DNA from: Cyclobacteriaceae bacterium
GTDB taxonomy: Bacteria > Bacteroidota > Bacteroidia > Cytophagales > Cyclobacteriaceae
Direction of reading: 5' to 3'
NCBI GenBank assembly: GCA_019638235.1
Contig: JAHBUE010000002.1
Span: 248,001 to 312,000, forward strand
DNA length: 64,000 nucleotides
Shown here piece by piece: positions 9,138-16,623 of this stretch. Each line of letters opens with the position of its first letter. Within the stretch, counting starts at the first letter, position 1. The notes under the pieces are model-generated. The model searched no databases and was not told the origin of the DNA. It saw nothing but the letters and a program-made list of their open reading frames with translations. The position numbers and the translations under genes are program-made.

Positions 9138-9752
9138 CTAATTTCCAAAATCCTCCACCCGCTCTGTTTCACTGTCGCTGTCATACGTTATATACGCTTC
9201 GCCCTTCCTTAAATACCCTGGGGTGCCAAAAGGAAGATCACCAACACTAATGGTACCTGCTTTCAAATCCTTAATAACTCCGTTTTGCATGGTTCCCGAA
9301 AAGACATGCGCCCAAATATATTGGCCTGTCATGTTGCCATCATCGTGCGCCATTAAAGCATATACCGTAAACTGGTTGCCCTCACCTGAAATAATACCTT
9401 TAATAGTCTCGGCATAACTGTCATTCACGCGTATGCTGAAATTGAACTCTTTCTGATCAGAAAACTGAAAAAACATGGGGTCTAAATAAGTTCCCGGAAT
9501 CAAGAAGCCATCATTACTCGCAAATACTCTATGAGGTGATACCTTGTAACTACCCTCCACGTTGGGTGGGTTCATCCCTTCGTTAATCTCCATTCCGAGT
9601 GTCTTCAGGATATCGATGTACTGTTGCGGGATGATTTCGTTGATTTTCCTGGCCTGCAACTCCCGCCTGAATTTTTCTTCATCTACTTCTACGTTATCAC
9701 ATGAACAAATGAAGGCAGAAGCTAAGAGCAATAATAACAGCACTTTTTTCAT
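9138..9752 (-). CDS. Predicted lipoprotein, duplicated family (copy 1)
   Basis: The 204-residue protein begins MKKVLLLLLLASAFICSCDN, a lipoprotein signal with Cys at position 16 or 18. The following region EEKFRRELQARKINEIIPQQYIDILKTLG predicts a helix, then a beta-rich domain with EGMNPPNVEGSYKVSP. The same features recur in the neighbouring gene (IIPQQYQDTLKKYG; EGIKPPNVEGVYSAKP), so the two are tandem paralogues. I do not recognise the family. Position next to two duplicated barrels and upstream of a divergently transcribed LytS/LytTR system suggests an envelope function. Confidence 0.75.
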   Translation of the reverse strand: MKKVLLLLLLASAFICSCDNVEVDEEKFRRELQARKINEIIPQQYIDILKTLGMEINEGMNPPNVEGSYKVSPHRVFASNDGFLIPGTYLDPMFFQFSDQKEFNFSIRVNDSYAETIKGIISGEGNQFTVYALMAHDDGNMTGQYIWAHVFSGTMQNGVIKDLKAGTISVGDLPFGTPGYLRKGEAYITYDSDSETERVEDFGN

Positions 9753-9797
9753 TGTATCAGAGTTTGGTTGTTTTAAACTTTTAACGTTTGTACCAAG

Positions 9798-9822
9798 AGG
9801 CTCAAGTTTAATGCTTGAGCCT
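9798..9822 (-). terminator. Hairpin between duplicated lipoprotein genes
   Basis: A perfect 9-bp stem (AGGCTCAAG / CTTGAGCCT) with a 7-nt loop lies 40 nt beyond the stop of the gene at 9862. No T-run follows on the minus strand, so it is either a T-poor terminator or an mRNA-stabilising hairpin. Confidence 0.45.
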
Positions 9823-9861
9823 GTTTGGAAATTCTACGCTCTCAAGTTTTTTATGTAAGGA

Positions 9862-10530
9862 TTATTGCGAACCGGCAGAAACAGGATACACGCTTTCCTC
9901 GGGCGTTGTTTTTACTCTATCTAATGAGGATATCTGCTCGGATACCTTATCCGAATCGTAGATTATCCGTGCCTCTCCCTCTTTGATAAAAACCGCGCCC
10001 CCGTTACTGTTATCCACATTGATCAAGCCGTATTTTAGATTCTTAATATTTGAACCATCCATTTCTCCGGACATCAGGATAGCAAAAATGGCATGATTGC
10101 TTCCACTTTCCGATTTAACCGTTCCGTACACGGTAAAAAGTGATCCATCGCCAGATACTGCGGTCTTTATACTCTTATCGATGGTATTCAGAAAATTTCT
10201 CCCTTCCAGCTTGATACTGAAATCATCATTGTTCTGTTCGGAAAACTGTACCTTGGCAGCTAAGAAAGACATTCCCGGTGCATCGCCCGGCCTATTGCTT
10301 TTCTCCAACAGCAATGGTTTAGCGGAATAAACCCCCTCCACATTAGGCGGTTTAATCCCTTCGTTGATCACCAATCCATATTTCTTCAGTGTATCCTGGT
10401 ACTGTTGTGGGATAATGTCCTGAATTTTCTTGGTCAGCATCTCCTTCTTGATTTCTTCTTCACTTAGTTCTTTATCGCACGACCAGATAAAGACGGAAGC
10501 TAATAGCAATAATAACAGGGCTTTTTTCAT
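9862..10530 (-). CDS. Predicted lipoprotein, duplicated family (copy 2)
   Basis: The 222-residue lipoprotein has signal MKKALLLLLLASVFIWSCDK with lipobox Cys18, nearly identical to the start of its neighbour at 9138-9752. The N-terminal helix (IPQQYQDTLKKYGLVINEG) and PPNVEGVY motif are shared; the beta-rich middle domain has diverged, and a 20-residue C-terminal tail (EQISSLDRVKTTPEES) is unique. It is the first gene of the minus-strand group and starts ~190 nt from the divergent LytS-type kinase gene. Function unknown. Confidence 0.75.
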   Translation of the reverse strand: MKKALLLLLLASVFIWSCDKELSEEEIKKEMLTKKIQDIIPQQYQDTLKKYGLVINEGIKPPNVEGVYSAKPLLLEKSNRPGDAPGMSFLAAKVQFSEQNNDDFSIKLEGRNFLNTIDKSIKTAVSGDGSLFTVYGTVKSESGSNHAIFAILMSGEMDGSNIKNLKYGLINVDNSNGGAVFIKEGEARIIYDSDKVSEQISSLDRVKTTPEESVYPVSAGSQ

Positions 10531-10670
10531 CGTGTAGGGGGTTTACTTGTTTAAATAGTTTGTGTAAGTGTTTAACAAATCAAGTTCTTTAGCCCATGCC
10601 GTCAAACCCCCACCAAGTATTTGCACCGTCTGGGCAAGTATTGGCCGTATCTCAGTCAGGATAATATAGA

Positions 10671-10699
10671 TTGTATAAAAAATGTAAACTGTATCTTGC
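10671..10699 (+). promoter_or_regulatory. Candidate promoter of the LytS/LytTR operon
   Basis: TTG at 10671-10673, an 18-nt gap, then TATCTTGC at 10692-10699, close to the Bacteroidota primary-sigma pattern TTG / TAnnTTTG. It lies 25 nt upstream of the kinase start. Confidence 0.35.
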
Positions 10700-10723
10700 A
10701 TCGGTTAAAGCCTGACCCTAAGC

Positions 10724-12778
10724 ATGCGTTATATTCTTGCGATATTACTGTTATCCCTTTCCAGCAATATCATGGCTGGGGAAGCACCCGTGCTCAGTCT
10801 TTCCGAGTTACAAGGGAGTATCGCCAATAAGGATATACCCGGCATACGCTACACAACCGTACCGGCAAACCTGCCGGTAGAGGAAGTTGCCAACCGGTTG
10901 TTTCGGCCTTTTCAATTTTCGGAAGGCATGACAGCCAATCCTGATGAATCGTATTGGTTCAGGTTCAGCATAACCAATAACTTCAGCAAAGACACCACAG
11001 TATATATTTACATTCCATTGATTGACTTCGGTTGTTTGTACCAGGTTAAGGATAGTTCTATCTACGAAAAGATTGCCGCTACCGGTTATTTCAGTCGTAC
11101 ACATGAACGCAATGTCGGACAATACAACACGCACATCCTCGTACGGCTCAAGACAGGTCAAACCTACACCTATTATCTCCAATTGAGCAGCACGATTGAT
11201 GTTCCCTTTGAACCGGTATTTTCTCTATTCAGCAAGGCACACTTTGACGAAGCAAACGCGGCATACTACCGCATGACATTGACAAGCACCATCGTCAATT
11301 CAGGTTTTATCATCAGCATGGCCGTGCTTTTTCTTTTTATGCTGTTTTCCTTTTCCAAAAACAGGCAGCGCATATTCGGCTATTACAGCGCCTACCTCTT
11401 CTTTAACGTACTCTATGGCGCATTTCATCTTCTGGATACCACCGTCATCGCTCAATGGATAAGCTACCGGCCTGAATTCCGCATCTTGTTCAACTACCCC
11501 GTTCAGTTTGCAGCTTTTACGGTCTATAATTTTTTCGTTATCGAGTTGCTTAACCTGCAGCAAACCGACCCGTTTTCCTATAAATTCTTAAAACGTTTCG
11601 CATGGTTTTACGTGGCCTATATTGTAATTCATATCGCGTTGATGTCCGTTTTGCTAAGCTATGATATTTACGAATGGCTGTTCATCGTAAGCCGGGTATT
11701 GGTTATCCCGCTGAATCTCTTCTTAATCATCAGGGGTATTTTTGTTATCAAAACGCCACTGCTCAAATATTATATCGTGGGAGTCAGCTTCTTCCTGATA
11801 AGCGGGGCTGTAGCAGGATTGCTCGCAATAGGTCACCAGTATGACGTTTACCTTTGGGGTCTCCATGCCTCTAATTTTTTTCAGATAGGTATTTTGATTG
11901 AATCGTTGTGTTTTGCTTTCGCGATAGGCTACCGCAATAAACTAATTGATGATGAACGGAAAACGAACCAGGAGAACTACATTGAACAACTAATAATCAA
12001 CCAAAAGCTTATCGAAGAAACCAACATTCGTCTTGAAGAAAAAGTTACAGAACGAACAAACGAAGTGCTGGAGTACCGGCAGCAACTTGAAGAACAACGG
12101 CAAAACGAAATCAAGCTTGAATTTGAGAATAAAATATCCGAGGTTGAGAACGTAGCCTTGCGATCACAAATGAATCCGCATTTTCTGTTCAACAGCCTTA
12201 ATGCCATTAAGTATTTAATCATGAGCGACCAGGATCAGTTAGCCATTAACTACTTAGGCAGTTTCTCGAAACTCCTTCGCATGATTCTTGAATACTCTAA
12301 AGAAAGCCTGATAAGTCTTAGCAATGAACTTAACGCCTTGCAGTTGTATCTCGAAATAGAATCAACCCGCTTTGATTCATCGTTTCACTACAATATCCGG
12401 GTTGATCCAAACATGGCAACAGATTCTATAATGATCCCTCCTCTGCTCCTTCAGCCTTACGTAGAAAATGCAATATGGCATGGCCTTCTTCATAAACAGA
12501 GCGATGATAAATCACTTGAAATTATATTAGGCTTGATTGAGTCTGGCTATATCTTCACCATTGAAGACAATGGTATTGGAAGAGCAAAGGCAGCTAAACG
12601 ACAACAAAAACAGAGTGGAACGTATCGATCTATGGGCACACAAATTACCCAGGATCGGATAGATTTATTTAACCGAATGGAAGATGCCAACATTAAGGTG
12701 AAATTTATTGACCTGCCCAATGATGGCGGCACGCGCGTAGAAATTATTTATACCGAAAACGTGAATGATGAGAACTGA
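10724..12778 (+). CDS. LytS/YehU-type histidine kinase with 7TMR-DISM sensor
   Basis: The 684-residue sensor has a signal peptide (cleavage near MAGEA), an extracytoplasmic 7TMR-DISMED2-like domain (about residues 35-170, with YWFRFSITNN), a seven-helix membrane domain (about 190-395), a coiled coil (about 405-465), and a His_kinase domain of the PF06580 type with RSQMNPHFLFNSLNAIKYLI (His486) plus the HATPase segment LLLQPYVENAIWHGL and DNGIGR. DISMED2 domains are thought to bind carbohydrates or similar ligands. Its cognate LytTR regulator overlaps its last 14 nt. The gene is divergent from the duplicated lipoprotein/barrel block, making that block a plausible regulon (inference from position only). 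Confidence 0.92.
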   Translation: MRYILAILLLSLSSNIMAGEAPVLSLSELQGSIANKDIPGIRYTTVPANLPVEEVANRLFRPFQFSEGMTANPDESYWFRFSITNNFSKDTTVYIYIPLIDFGCLYQVKDSSIYEKIAATGYFSRTHERNVGQYNTHILVRLKTGQTYTYYLQLSSTIDVPFEPVFSLFSKAHFDEANAAYYRMTLTSTIVNSGFIISMAVLFLFMLFSFSKNRQRIFGYYSAYLFFNVLYGAFHLLDTTVIAQWISYRPEFRILFNYPVQFAAFTVYNFFVIELLNLQQTDPFSYKFLKRFAWFYVAYIVIHIALMSVLLSYDIYEWLFIVSRVLVIPLNLFLIIRGIFVIKTPLLKYYIVGVSFFLISGAVAGLLAIGHQYDVYLWGLHASNFFQIGILIESLCFAFAIGYRNKLIDDERKTNQENYIEQLIINQKLIEETNIRLEEKVTERTNEVLEYRQQLEEQRQNEIKLEFENKISEVENVALRSQMNPHFLFNSLNAIKYLIMSDQDQLAINYLGSFSKLLRMILEYSKESLISLSNELNALQLYLEIESTRFDSSFHYNIRVDPNMATDSIMIPPLLLQPYVENAIWHGLLHKQSDDKSLEIILGLIESGYIFTIEDNGIGRAKAAKRQQKQSGTYRSMGTQITQDRIDLFNRMEDANIKVKFIDLPNDGGTRVEIIYTENVNDEN

Positions 12779-13571
12779 AAACATTACACGAATGCAGAGC
12801 AACACGGCACAGCCCGTCAAGGTAGTGCTGGTCGATGATGAATCGCACTGCATACAAACGCTGACCATGCAAATCAAAGCGCTGGATATTCCGGTTGAGA
12901 TCGTTGCAACATTTAACAACCCGGTTAAGGCTTATGAATTTATCAGTAATAATTCATTCGACTTGCTCTTTCTCGATATAGAAATGCCCGGGTTAAGTGG
13001 GTTTGAGTTACTAAGCCGTTTTTCCGACTTTCATTTTGATGTGATCTTCACTACGGCTTACAACCAATATGCCATCCAGGCATTTCGCTACCAGGCGCTT
13101 AATTACCTGCTCAAACCCGTAGAGGACAGCGAACTGTCAACCTCTTTTACACTATGGATGAACAAACAGGATAAGCGATTGGGTATCCGGCAGTTTGAAA
13201 TGCTGGTGCGTTCGATAGATAACCCTGGTAATTTGGGAAAGCGAATAGCGTTGCCCGTTAGCAATGGGTTTGAATTTATCCAAACCGACAAGATCATCAG
13301 GTGCCAGGCCGACAACTACTACACCAATATTTTCATGGACGATAACAAGAGCTACCTGATATGCCGCACACTGAAGGAAGTTGAATCGTTGTTAAAACCG
13401 TTAGGGTTTATCCGCATACACCAGTCACACCTTATTAATACGCACCACATTACCAAATATTCAAGGCAGGATGGTGGCGCTATCGTAACATCAGATGATA
13501 CAACAATACTGGTTTCAAAGAATTACAAACCGCAGCTCACTAAGTTTTTGGAAGAAGTGGGTTTTTTGTAA
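12765..13571 (+). CDS. LytTR-family response regulator
   Basis: The 268-residue protein contains a receiver domain (residues ~18-135; acidic pair DD at 24-25, Asp71 in LLFLDIEMPG, Lys in YLLKPVED) and a LytTR DNA-binding domain (about 165-265) with IRCQADNYYTNIF and FIRIHQSHLINTHHI. It pairs with the LytS-type kinase, whose stop lies inside its first codons. Several starts are possible (12765, 12768, or 12792); the overlap and receiver-domain boundary do not discriminate strongly, because the receiver begins near residue 18. LytTR proteins bind direct repeats upstream of targets; none was identified with confidence here. Confidence 0.93.
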   Translation: MMRTENITRMQSNTAQPVKVVLVDDESHCIQTLTMQIKALDIPVEIVATFNNPVKAYEFISNNSFDLLFLDIEMPGLSGFELLSRFSDFHFDVIFTTAYNQYAIQAFRYQALNYLLKPVEDSELSTSFTLWMNKQDKRLGIRQFEMLVRSIDNPGNLGKRIALPVSNGFEFIQTDKIIRCQADNYYTNIFMDDNKSYLICRTLKEVESLLKPLGFIRIHQSHLINTHHITKYSRQDGGAIVTSDDTTILVSKNYKPQLTKFLEEVGFL

Positions 13572-13690
13572 GAGTAACCCCCTTTAACAATCCAGGCGCC
13601 AACACGCGCAAAGGCTTTAGCCAGTATGGACAAGACAGCCATTGGGTAAAAAAGTGGAAATAAAGCATTATTTTAAATCAAAGAGAATGA

Positions 13691-13976
13691 GTGAACCAAT
13701 CGTTCTTGGTGAGCCTGCGCACTAACCCAGCACACAACACCACACAGAGTTTGCAACAAGTATTGAAGCAAGCCCTGCACAAAGCAAACATAAAAAAACC
13801 TGTTAGCCTGCATTGGCTGCGCCACAGTTACGCCACACACTTACCCGAAGAATGGAACTCATTTGCGTTACATACAAAAACTGCCCGGCCACAACAGCAG
13901 CAAAACCACCGAGATTTACACCCACGTAAGCACCAAAAGCCTTCAAAACATTAAAAGCCCTTTTGATGATTTGTGA
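13691..13976 (+). pseudogene. Remnant tyrosine recombinase (integrase C-terminus)
   Basis: Only the C-terminal catalytic part survives. The first frame encodes SLQQVLKQALHKANIKKP and then HWLRHSYATHL, the box II HxxR motif; near 13850 the frame shifts and the remainder reads NGTHLRYIQKLPGHNSSKTT, then EIYTHVSTKS with the nucleophile tyrosine, and ends SPFDDL at the TGA 13974-13976. Upstream sequence that should encode box I and the N-terminal core-binding domain is absent or unrecognisable. The C-terminus resembles Bacteroidota XerD-like/integron-like integrases. It is oriented towards the array of palindromes that begins 28 nt later, so it may be the lost recombinase of that array. Confidence 0.85.
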
Positions 13977-14003
13977 CAGGAAAAGCTATTTTTGTTATTA
14001 AAA

Positions 14004-14087
14004 TAAGCCTCACACTTATGGCGCAAAGCCAACGTAAAGCGGTTGGATTGGCGCAGTTTTGTGAGGGGTATAAACGAGTTATGCGGC
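14004..14087 (+). repeat. attC-like palindromic site 1 (start of array 1)
   Basis: The site is an imperfect palindrome: CCTCACA (14009-14015) pairs with TGTGAGG, and inside it CCAAC pairs with GTTGG. It ends with the core GTTATGCGGC at 14078-14087. That core is complementary to CCGCATAAC at 15261-15269, the start of the next site downstream, so the three genes between form one candidate cassette. The segment 14012-14102 is about 90% identical and ungapped relative to 58125-58215 at the second array. Confidence 0.65.
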
Positions 14088-14126
14088 AGCTTAAAAACGA
14101 CACGGTAACAATTAAAATTCAACGAT

Positions 14127-14510
14127 ATGAAAAATAAAATGACACATTTTGCCATTCACATTGACGACATTGAACGGGCAAAGAGCTTTTATGACGGAGT
14201 TTTTGATTGGGGTTTCAATTCATACGGACAATCTGACTTCCTGCAAATCAAAGCCGACAAGACAGAAAACGGAGAACTTATCGGAGCATTGCAATCACGA
14301 AAATACTCTCCTGTTCCCGAGAAACTAATCGGCTTGGAATGCACCATTGGAGTTGAGAACGTGGACGAAATCGTGGAACGTGTAAAAAACAATGGCGGAC
14401 AAGTATTGATGCCGAAAACAGCAATTCCGTATGTAGGTTGGATTGCAAAATTTTTGGACACGGAAGGCAACCTGATTTGTGCAATGCAATACGACAACAA
14501 TGCAAGATGA
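14127..14510 (+). CDS. VOC-superfamily (glyoxalase/bleomycin-resistance fold) protein
   Basis: The 127-residue protein opens THFAIHIDDIERAKSFYDGVFDWGF, the typical first beta-alpha unit of VOC proteins, and ends FLDTEGNLICAMQY, the typical last strand. Single-domain VOC proteins of this length dimerise and may be metal-dependent lyases or drug-binding resistance proteins; ligands cannot be set from sequence alone. The stop overlaps the next start (ATGA), so it is translated with the DUF1801 gene. The base composition is more A/T-rich than the flanking core genes, as in the rest of the array. Confidence 0.85.
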   Translation: MKNKMTHFAIHIDDIERAKSFYDGVFDWGFNSYGQSDFLQIKADKTENGELIGALQSRKYSPVPEKLIGLECTIGVENVDEIVERVKNNGGQVLMPKTAIPYVGWIAKFLDTEGNLICAMQYDNNAR

Positions 14511-14947
14511 CAAAATCAAGACCCATACATCCTGACTTTCAATACTTGTTGGACTTTAAAGAGCAGGAAGTTATTGAGCTGTTCAGCGACTTGAGACAAT
14601 ACATCTTGGAACTGTGTCCAGACAGTAATGAACTTCTGTATCATACACACGCTTTGACAGCAGTTTTCTCAATTTCCGACAAGTTATCAGACGCATTTTG
14701 TATGTTGCCTATTTACACCAATCATTTGAATTTGGGATTTAACAAAGGAACATTATTGAAAGACCCTGACAAACTGCTGACAGGAACGGGAAATCTGATA
14801 AGACACATAGACGTTAAGAAACCAGGCGATTACAGAAACCCCAAAGTGAAAACGCTGATTAAAGAAGCGATTGACTTTGCTATAAAAGATATGGACAAAC
14901 CGACAAAATCAGTTGGCAAGACAATTTCAAAAATCAAGAAAAAATGA
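14507..14947 (+). CDS. DUF1801/YdhG-like small protein
   Basis: From ATG 14507 (overlapping the VOC stop) the protein has 146 residues. The central region with LLYHTHALTAVFSISDKLSDAF, HLNLGFNKGTLLKDPDKLLTG and HIDVKKPGDYR matches the DUF1801 (YdhG-like, frataxin-fold) family. A longer frame beginning at 14438 runs inside the VOC gene and is discarded. Members are small cytosolic proteins of unknown biochemical role, some linked to iron or stress. It is the second gene of a three-gene candidate cassette. Confidence 0.8.
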   Translation: MTKSRPIHPDFQYLLDFKEQEVIELFSDLRQYILELCPDSNELLYHTHALTAVFSISDKLSDAFCMLPIYTNHLNLGFNKGTLLKDPDKLLTGTGNLIRHIDVKKPGDYRNPKVKTLIKEAIDFAIKDMDKPTKSVGKTISKIKKK

Positions 14948-14950
14948 AGT

Positions 14951-15247
14951 ATGGCAACACAAAAAACAAAAAGAACTTGCCAGTATGGACACACATTTTA
15001 TAAAAGTACAGATTGCCCGACTTGCCCGACCTGTGAAAAACTAAAAGAACCTGCTTCGGGATTTTTAGCCCTGTTGAGTAATCCTGCAAGAAATGCCTTG
15101 CTTCATTACGGAATTGACACCATAGAAAAATTGTCTAACTATACAGAAAAAGAAATATTGAAACTACACGGCATAGGAAAAGCCTCATTGCCGACATTCA
15201 AAAAAGCACTTGAAGAAAACGGAATGACATTTAAACTAAAGGAATGA
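14951..15247 (+). CDS. Zinc-ribbon plus RNAP alpha-CTD-like HhH protein
   Basis: The 98-residue protein has two parts. Residues 1-35 carry a Cys/His cluster (CQYGHTFYKSTDCPTCPTCEK) likely to bind zinc. Residues 45-98 (NPARNALLHYGIDTIEKLSNYTEKEILKLHGIGKASLP) resemble the helix-hairpin-helix C-terminal domain of RNA polymerase alpha. It is a candidate nucleic-acid-binding protein. It begins 4 nt after the DUF1801 stop and is the last gene before the palindrome at 15261. Confidence 0.78.
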   Translation: MATQKTKRTCQYGHTFYKSTDCPTCPTCEKLKEPASGFLALLSNPARNALLHYGIDTIEKLSNYTEKEILKLHGIGKASLPTFKKALEENGMTFKLKE

Positions 15248-15260
15248 AAAAGAAAGCCGA

Positions 15261-15395
15261 CCGCATAACATTGTATAAGCGTAATGCGGGCGAAAGTGCT
15301 AAATTTAAACGAATTGACTTTTAACAAACATATCACCAAGCCGAAAGTGAAGTGCTTCTAATCCCGCACTACGCTTATACTTAACCGTTAGTGGC
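15261..15395 (+). repeat. attC-like palindromic site 2
   Basis: The 135-nt site starts with CCGCATAAC (complement of the previous site's 3' core) and ends with GTTAGTGGC (15387-15395). Its arms, 15273-15290 and 15363-15380, form an 18-bp stem with one mismatch. The new 3' core GTTAGTGGC is the exact complement of GCCACTAAC at 16465-16473, delimiting the next cassette. The intervening ~70 nt would form the variable loop. Confidence 0.75.
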
Positions 15396-15419
15396 AAGTG
15401 TAAAAAAACACCGTTCCAA

Positions 15420-15983
15420 ATGACAGAAACATACATACAAGACAAAATTTTTGACCGAAATGATTTGCCGACAAAAGGCGAATACGAAAACTGCATTTTC
15501 AACAGTTGCGACTTTGCGGACAGCGACTTTTCCGAGTTTAGGTTTATAGACTGCACATTTAACGGTTGTAATTTAAGTTTGGTAAAACTTAATAAGACAG
15601 CGTTTCGGGACGTAAAATTCAAAGACTGCAAAATGTTGGGGCTTCGTTTTGACACTTGCAACGAGTTTGGACTTTCTTTTTCATTTGACGGTTGCCAACT
15701 CAATCATTCATCGTTTTACAAGACAAAAATCAAAAAGACGGTTTTCAAAAATTCTCAGTTACAAGAAACCGACTTTACAGAAGCCGATTTGACAAGTGCA
15801 ATTTTTGATAATTGTAATTTGACACAAGCAGTTTTTGACCACACGACACTTGAAAAAGCAGACTTTAGAACTTCTTACAATTATTCCATTGACCCAGAAA
15901 TTAACCGAATTAAGAAAGCAAAATTTTCTATTTTGGGCGTTTCAGGACTTTTAGACAAATACGATATAGAAATAGAAAAATGA
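15420..15983 (+). CDS. Pentapeptide-repeat protein, Qnr-like
   Basis: The 187-residue protein is built from A(D/N)LXX-type pentapeptides over nearly its full length (for example CIFNSCDFADSDFSEF, TDFTEADLTSAIFDNCNL, KADFRTS), which fold as a right-handed quadrilateral beta-helix. Length and a short non-repeat tail (GVSGLLDKYDIEIEK) recall Qnr/MfpA proteins, which mimic DNA and protect gyrase, but resistance cannot be claimed from sequence. Its stop overlaps the following GyrI-like gene by 4 nt; pairing of a possible gyrase-interacting protein with a GyrI-fold protein in one cassette is suggestive. Confidence 0.85.
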   Translation: MTETYIQDKIFDRNDLPTKGEYENCIFNSCDFADSDFSEFRFIDCTFNGCNLSLVKLNKTAFRDVKFKDCKMLGLRFDTCNEFGLSFSFDGCQLNHSSFYKTKIKKTVFKNSQLQETDFTEADLTSAIFDNCNLTQAVFDHTTLEKADFRTSYNYSIDPEINRIKKAKFSILGVSGLLDKYDIEIEK

Positions 15984-16456
15984 CACCAAGAATAGAAACA
16001 CTAAAAGAAAAAAAATTAGTCGGAAAAAGACTTACAATGAGTTTAGCCAATAACAGGACAGGCGAACTATGGCAGAACTTTATGCCCAAACGCAGAGAAA
16101 TATCAAATAGCATAACCAACGATTTGATTTCAATGCAAGTTTATAAACCAACACATTTTGCGGACTTCAAACCAACAAACGAATTTGAAAAATGGGCTTC
16201 CGTTGAAGTAACAAATTTTGAAAGTGTGCCAAGCGAAATGGAAACATTTTTATTGGCAGGCGGACTTTATGCAGTGTTTGACTATAAAGGTTCAAGTAAC
16301 GACCCAAGTATTTTTCAATACATATTTGGGACTTGGTTGCCAAGTTCGGACTATGTTTTAGACAACAGACCACATTTTGAAGTTTTGGGCGACAAATACA
16401 AAAACAACGACCCGAATTCAGAAGAAGAAATATGGATACCAATAAAGACGAAATAA
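15980..16456 (+). CDS. GyrI-like / effector-binding domain protein
   Basis: The 158-residue protein consists of one GyrI-like small-molecule-binding domain (SHS2 duplication): an early strand KLVGKRLTMSL, the central FESVPSEMETFLLAGGLYAVFDYKG, and late FGTWLPSSDYVLDNRPHFEVLG and EEIWIPIK. This fold occurs in AraC-type effector domains, SbmC/GyrI, and the Cass2 protein that was originally isolated from an integron gene cassette. It has no DNA-binding domain, so it is probably a ligand-binding or sequestering protein. It is co-translated with the pentapeptide protein. Confidence 0.85.
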   Translation: MTPRIETLKEKKLVGKRLTMSLANNRTGELWQNFMPKRREISNSITNDLISMQVYKPTHFADFKPTNEFEKWASVEVTNFESVPSEMETFLLAGGLYAVFDYKGSSNDPSIFQYIFGTWLPSSDYVLDNRPHFEVLGDKYKNNDPNSEEEIWIPIKTK

Positions 16457-16464
16457 GAACACCA

Positions 16465-16600
16465 GCCACTAACACGGGTTTTGCGTCAGGCGGGGTAACG
16501 TGCAAACTTGGAGCTTTGTGCTTCTATTCAAGTTCAGTGCTGGTTGACAGTTTTGTGCTTCAAAACCCGCCCGAACGCAAAGCCCGAAAACGTTACAGGC
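16465..16600 (+). repeat. attC-like palindromic site 3
   Basis: The 136-nt site begins with GCCACTAAC (complement of site 2's 3' core) and ends with GTTACAGGC (16592-16600). Arms at 16475-16494 and 16566-16586 pair with few mismatches (CGGG-TTTGCGT-GGCGGG). Positions 16544-16559 carry a 16-nt motif identical to 60585-60600 in site 6, at the same 33-nt distance from the 3' core. The 3' core is complementary to GCCTGTAAC at 17337-17345. Confidence 0.75.
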
Positions 16601-16623
16601 AATGGTAGGAAACCCCAACAACA

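Noticed and set aside
14438..14506. Extension of the DUF1801 gene into the VOC gene
   Set aside because: It reads a wrong frame of the VOC gene; ATG 14507 overlaps the VOC stop as ATGA.
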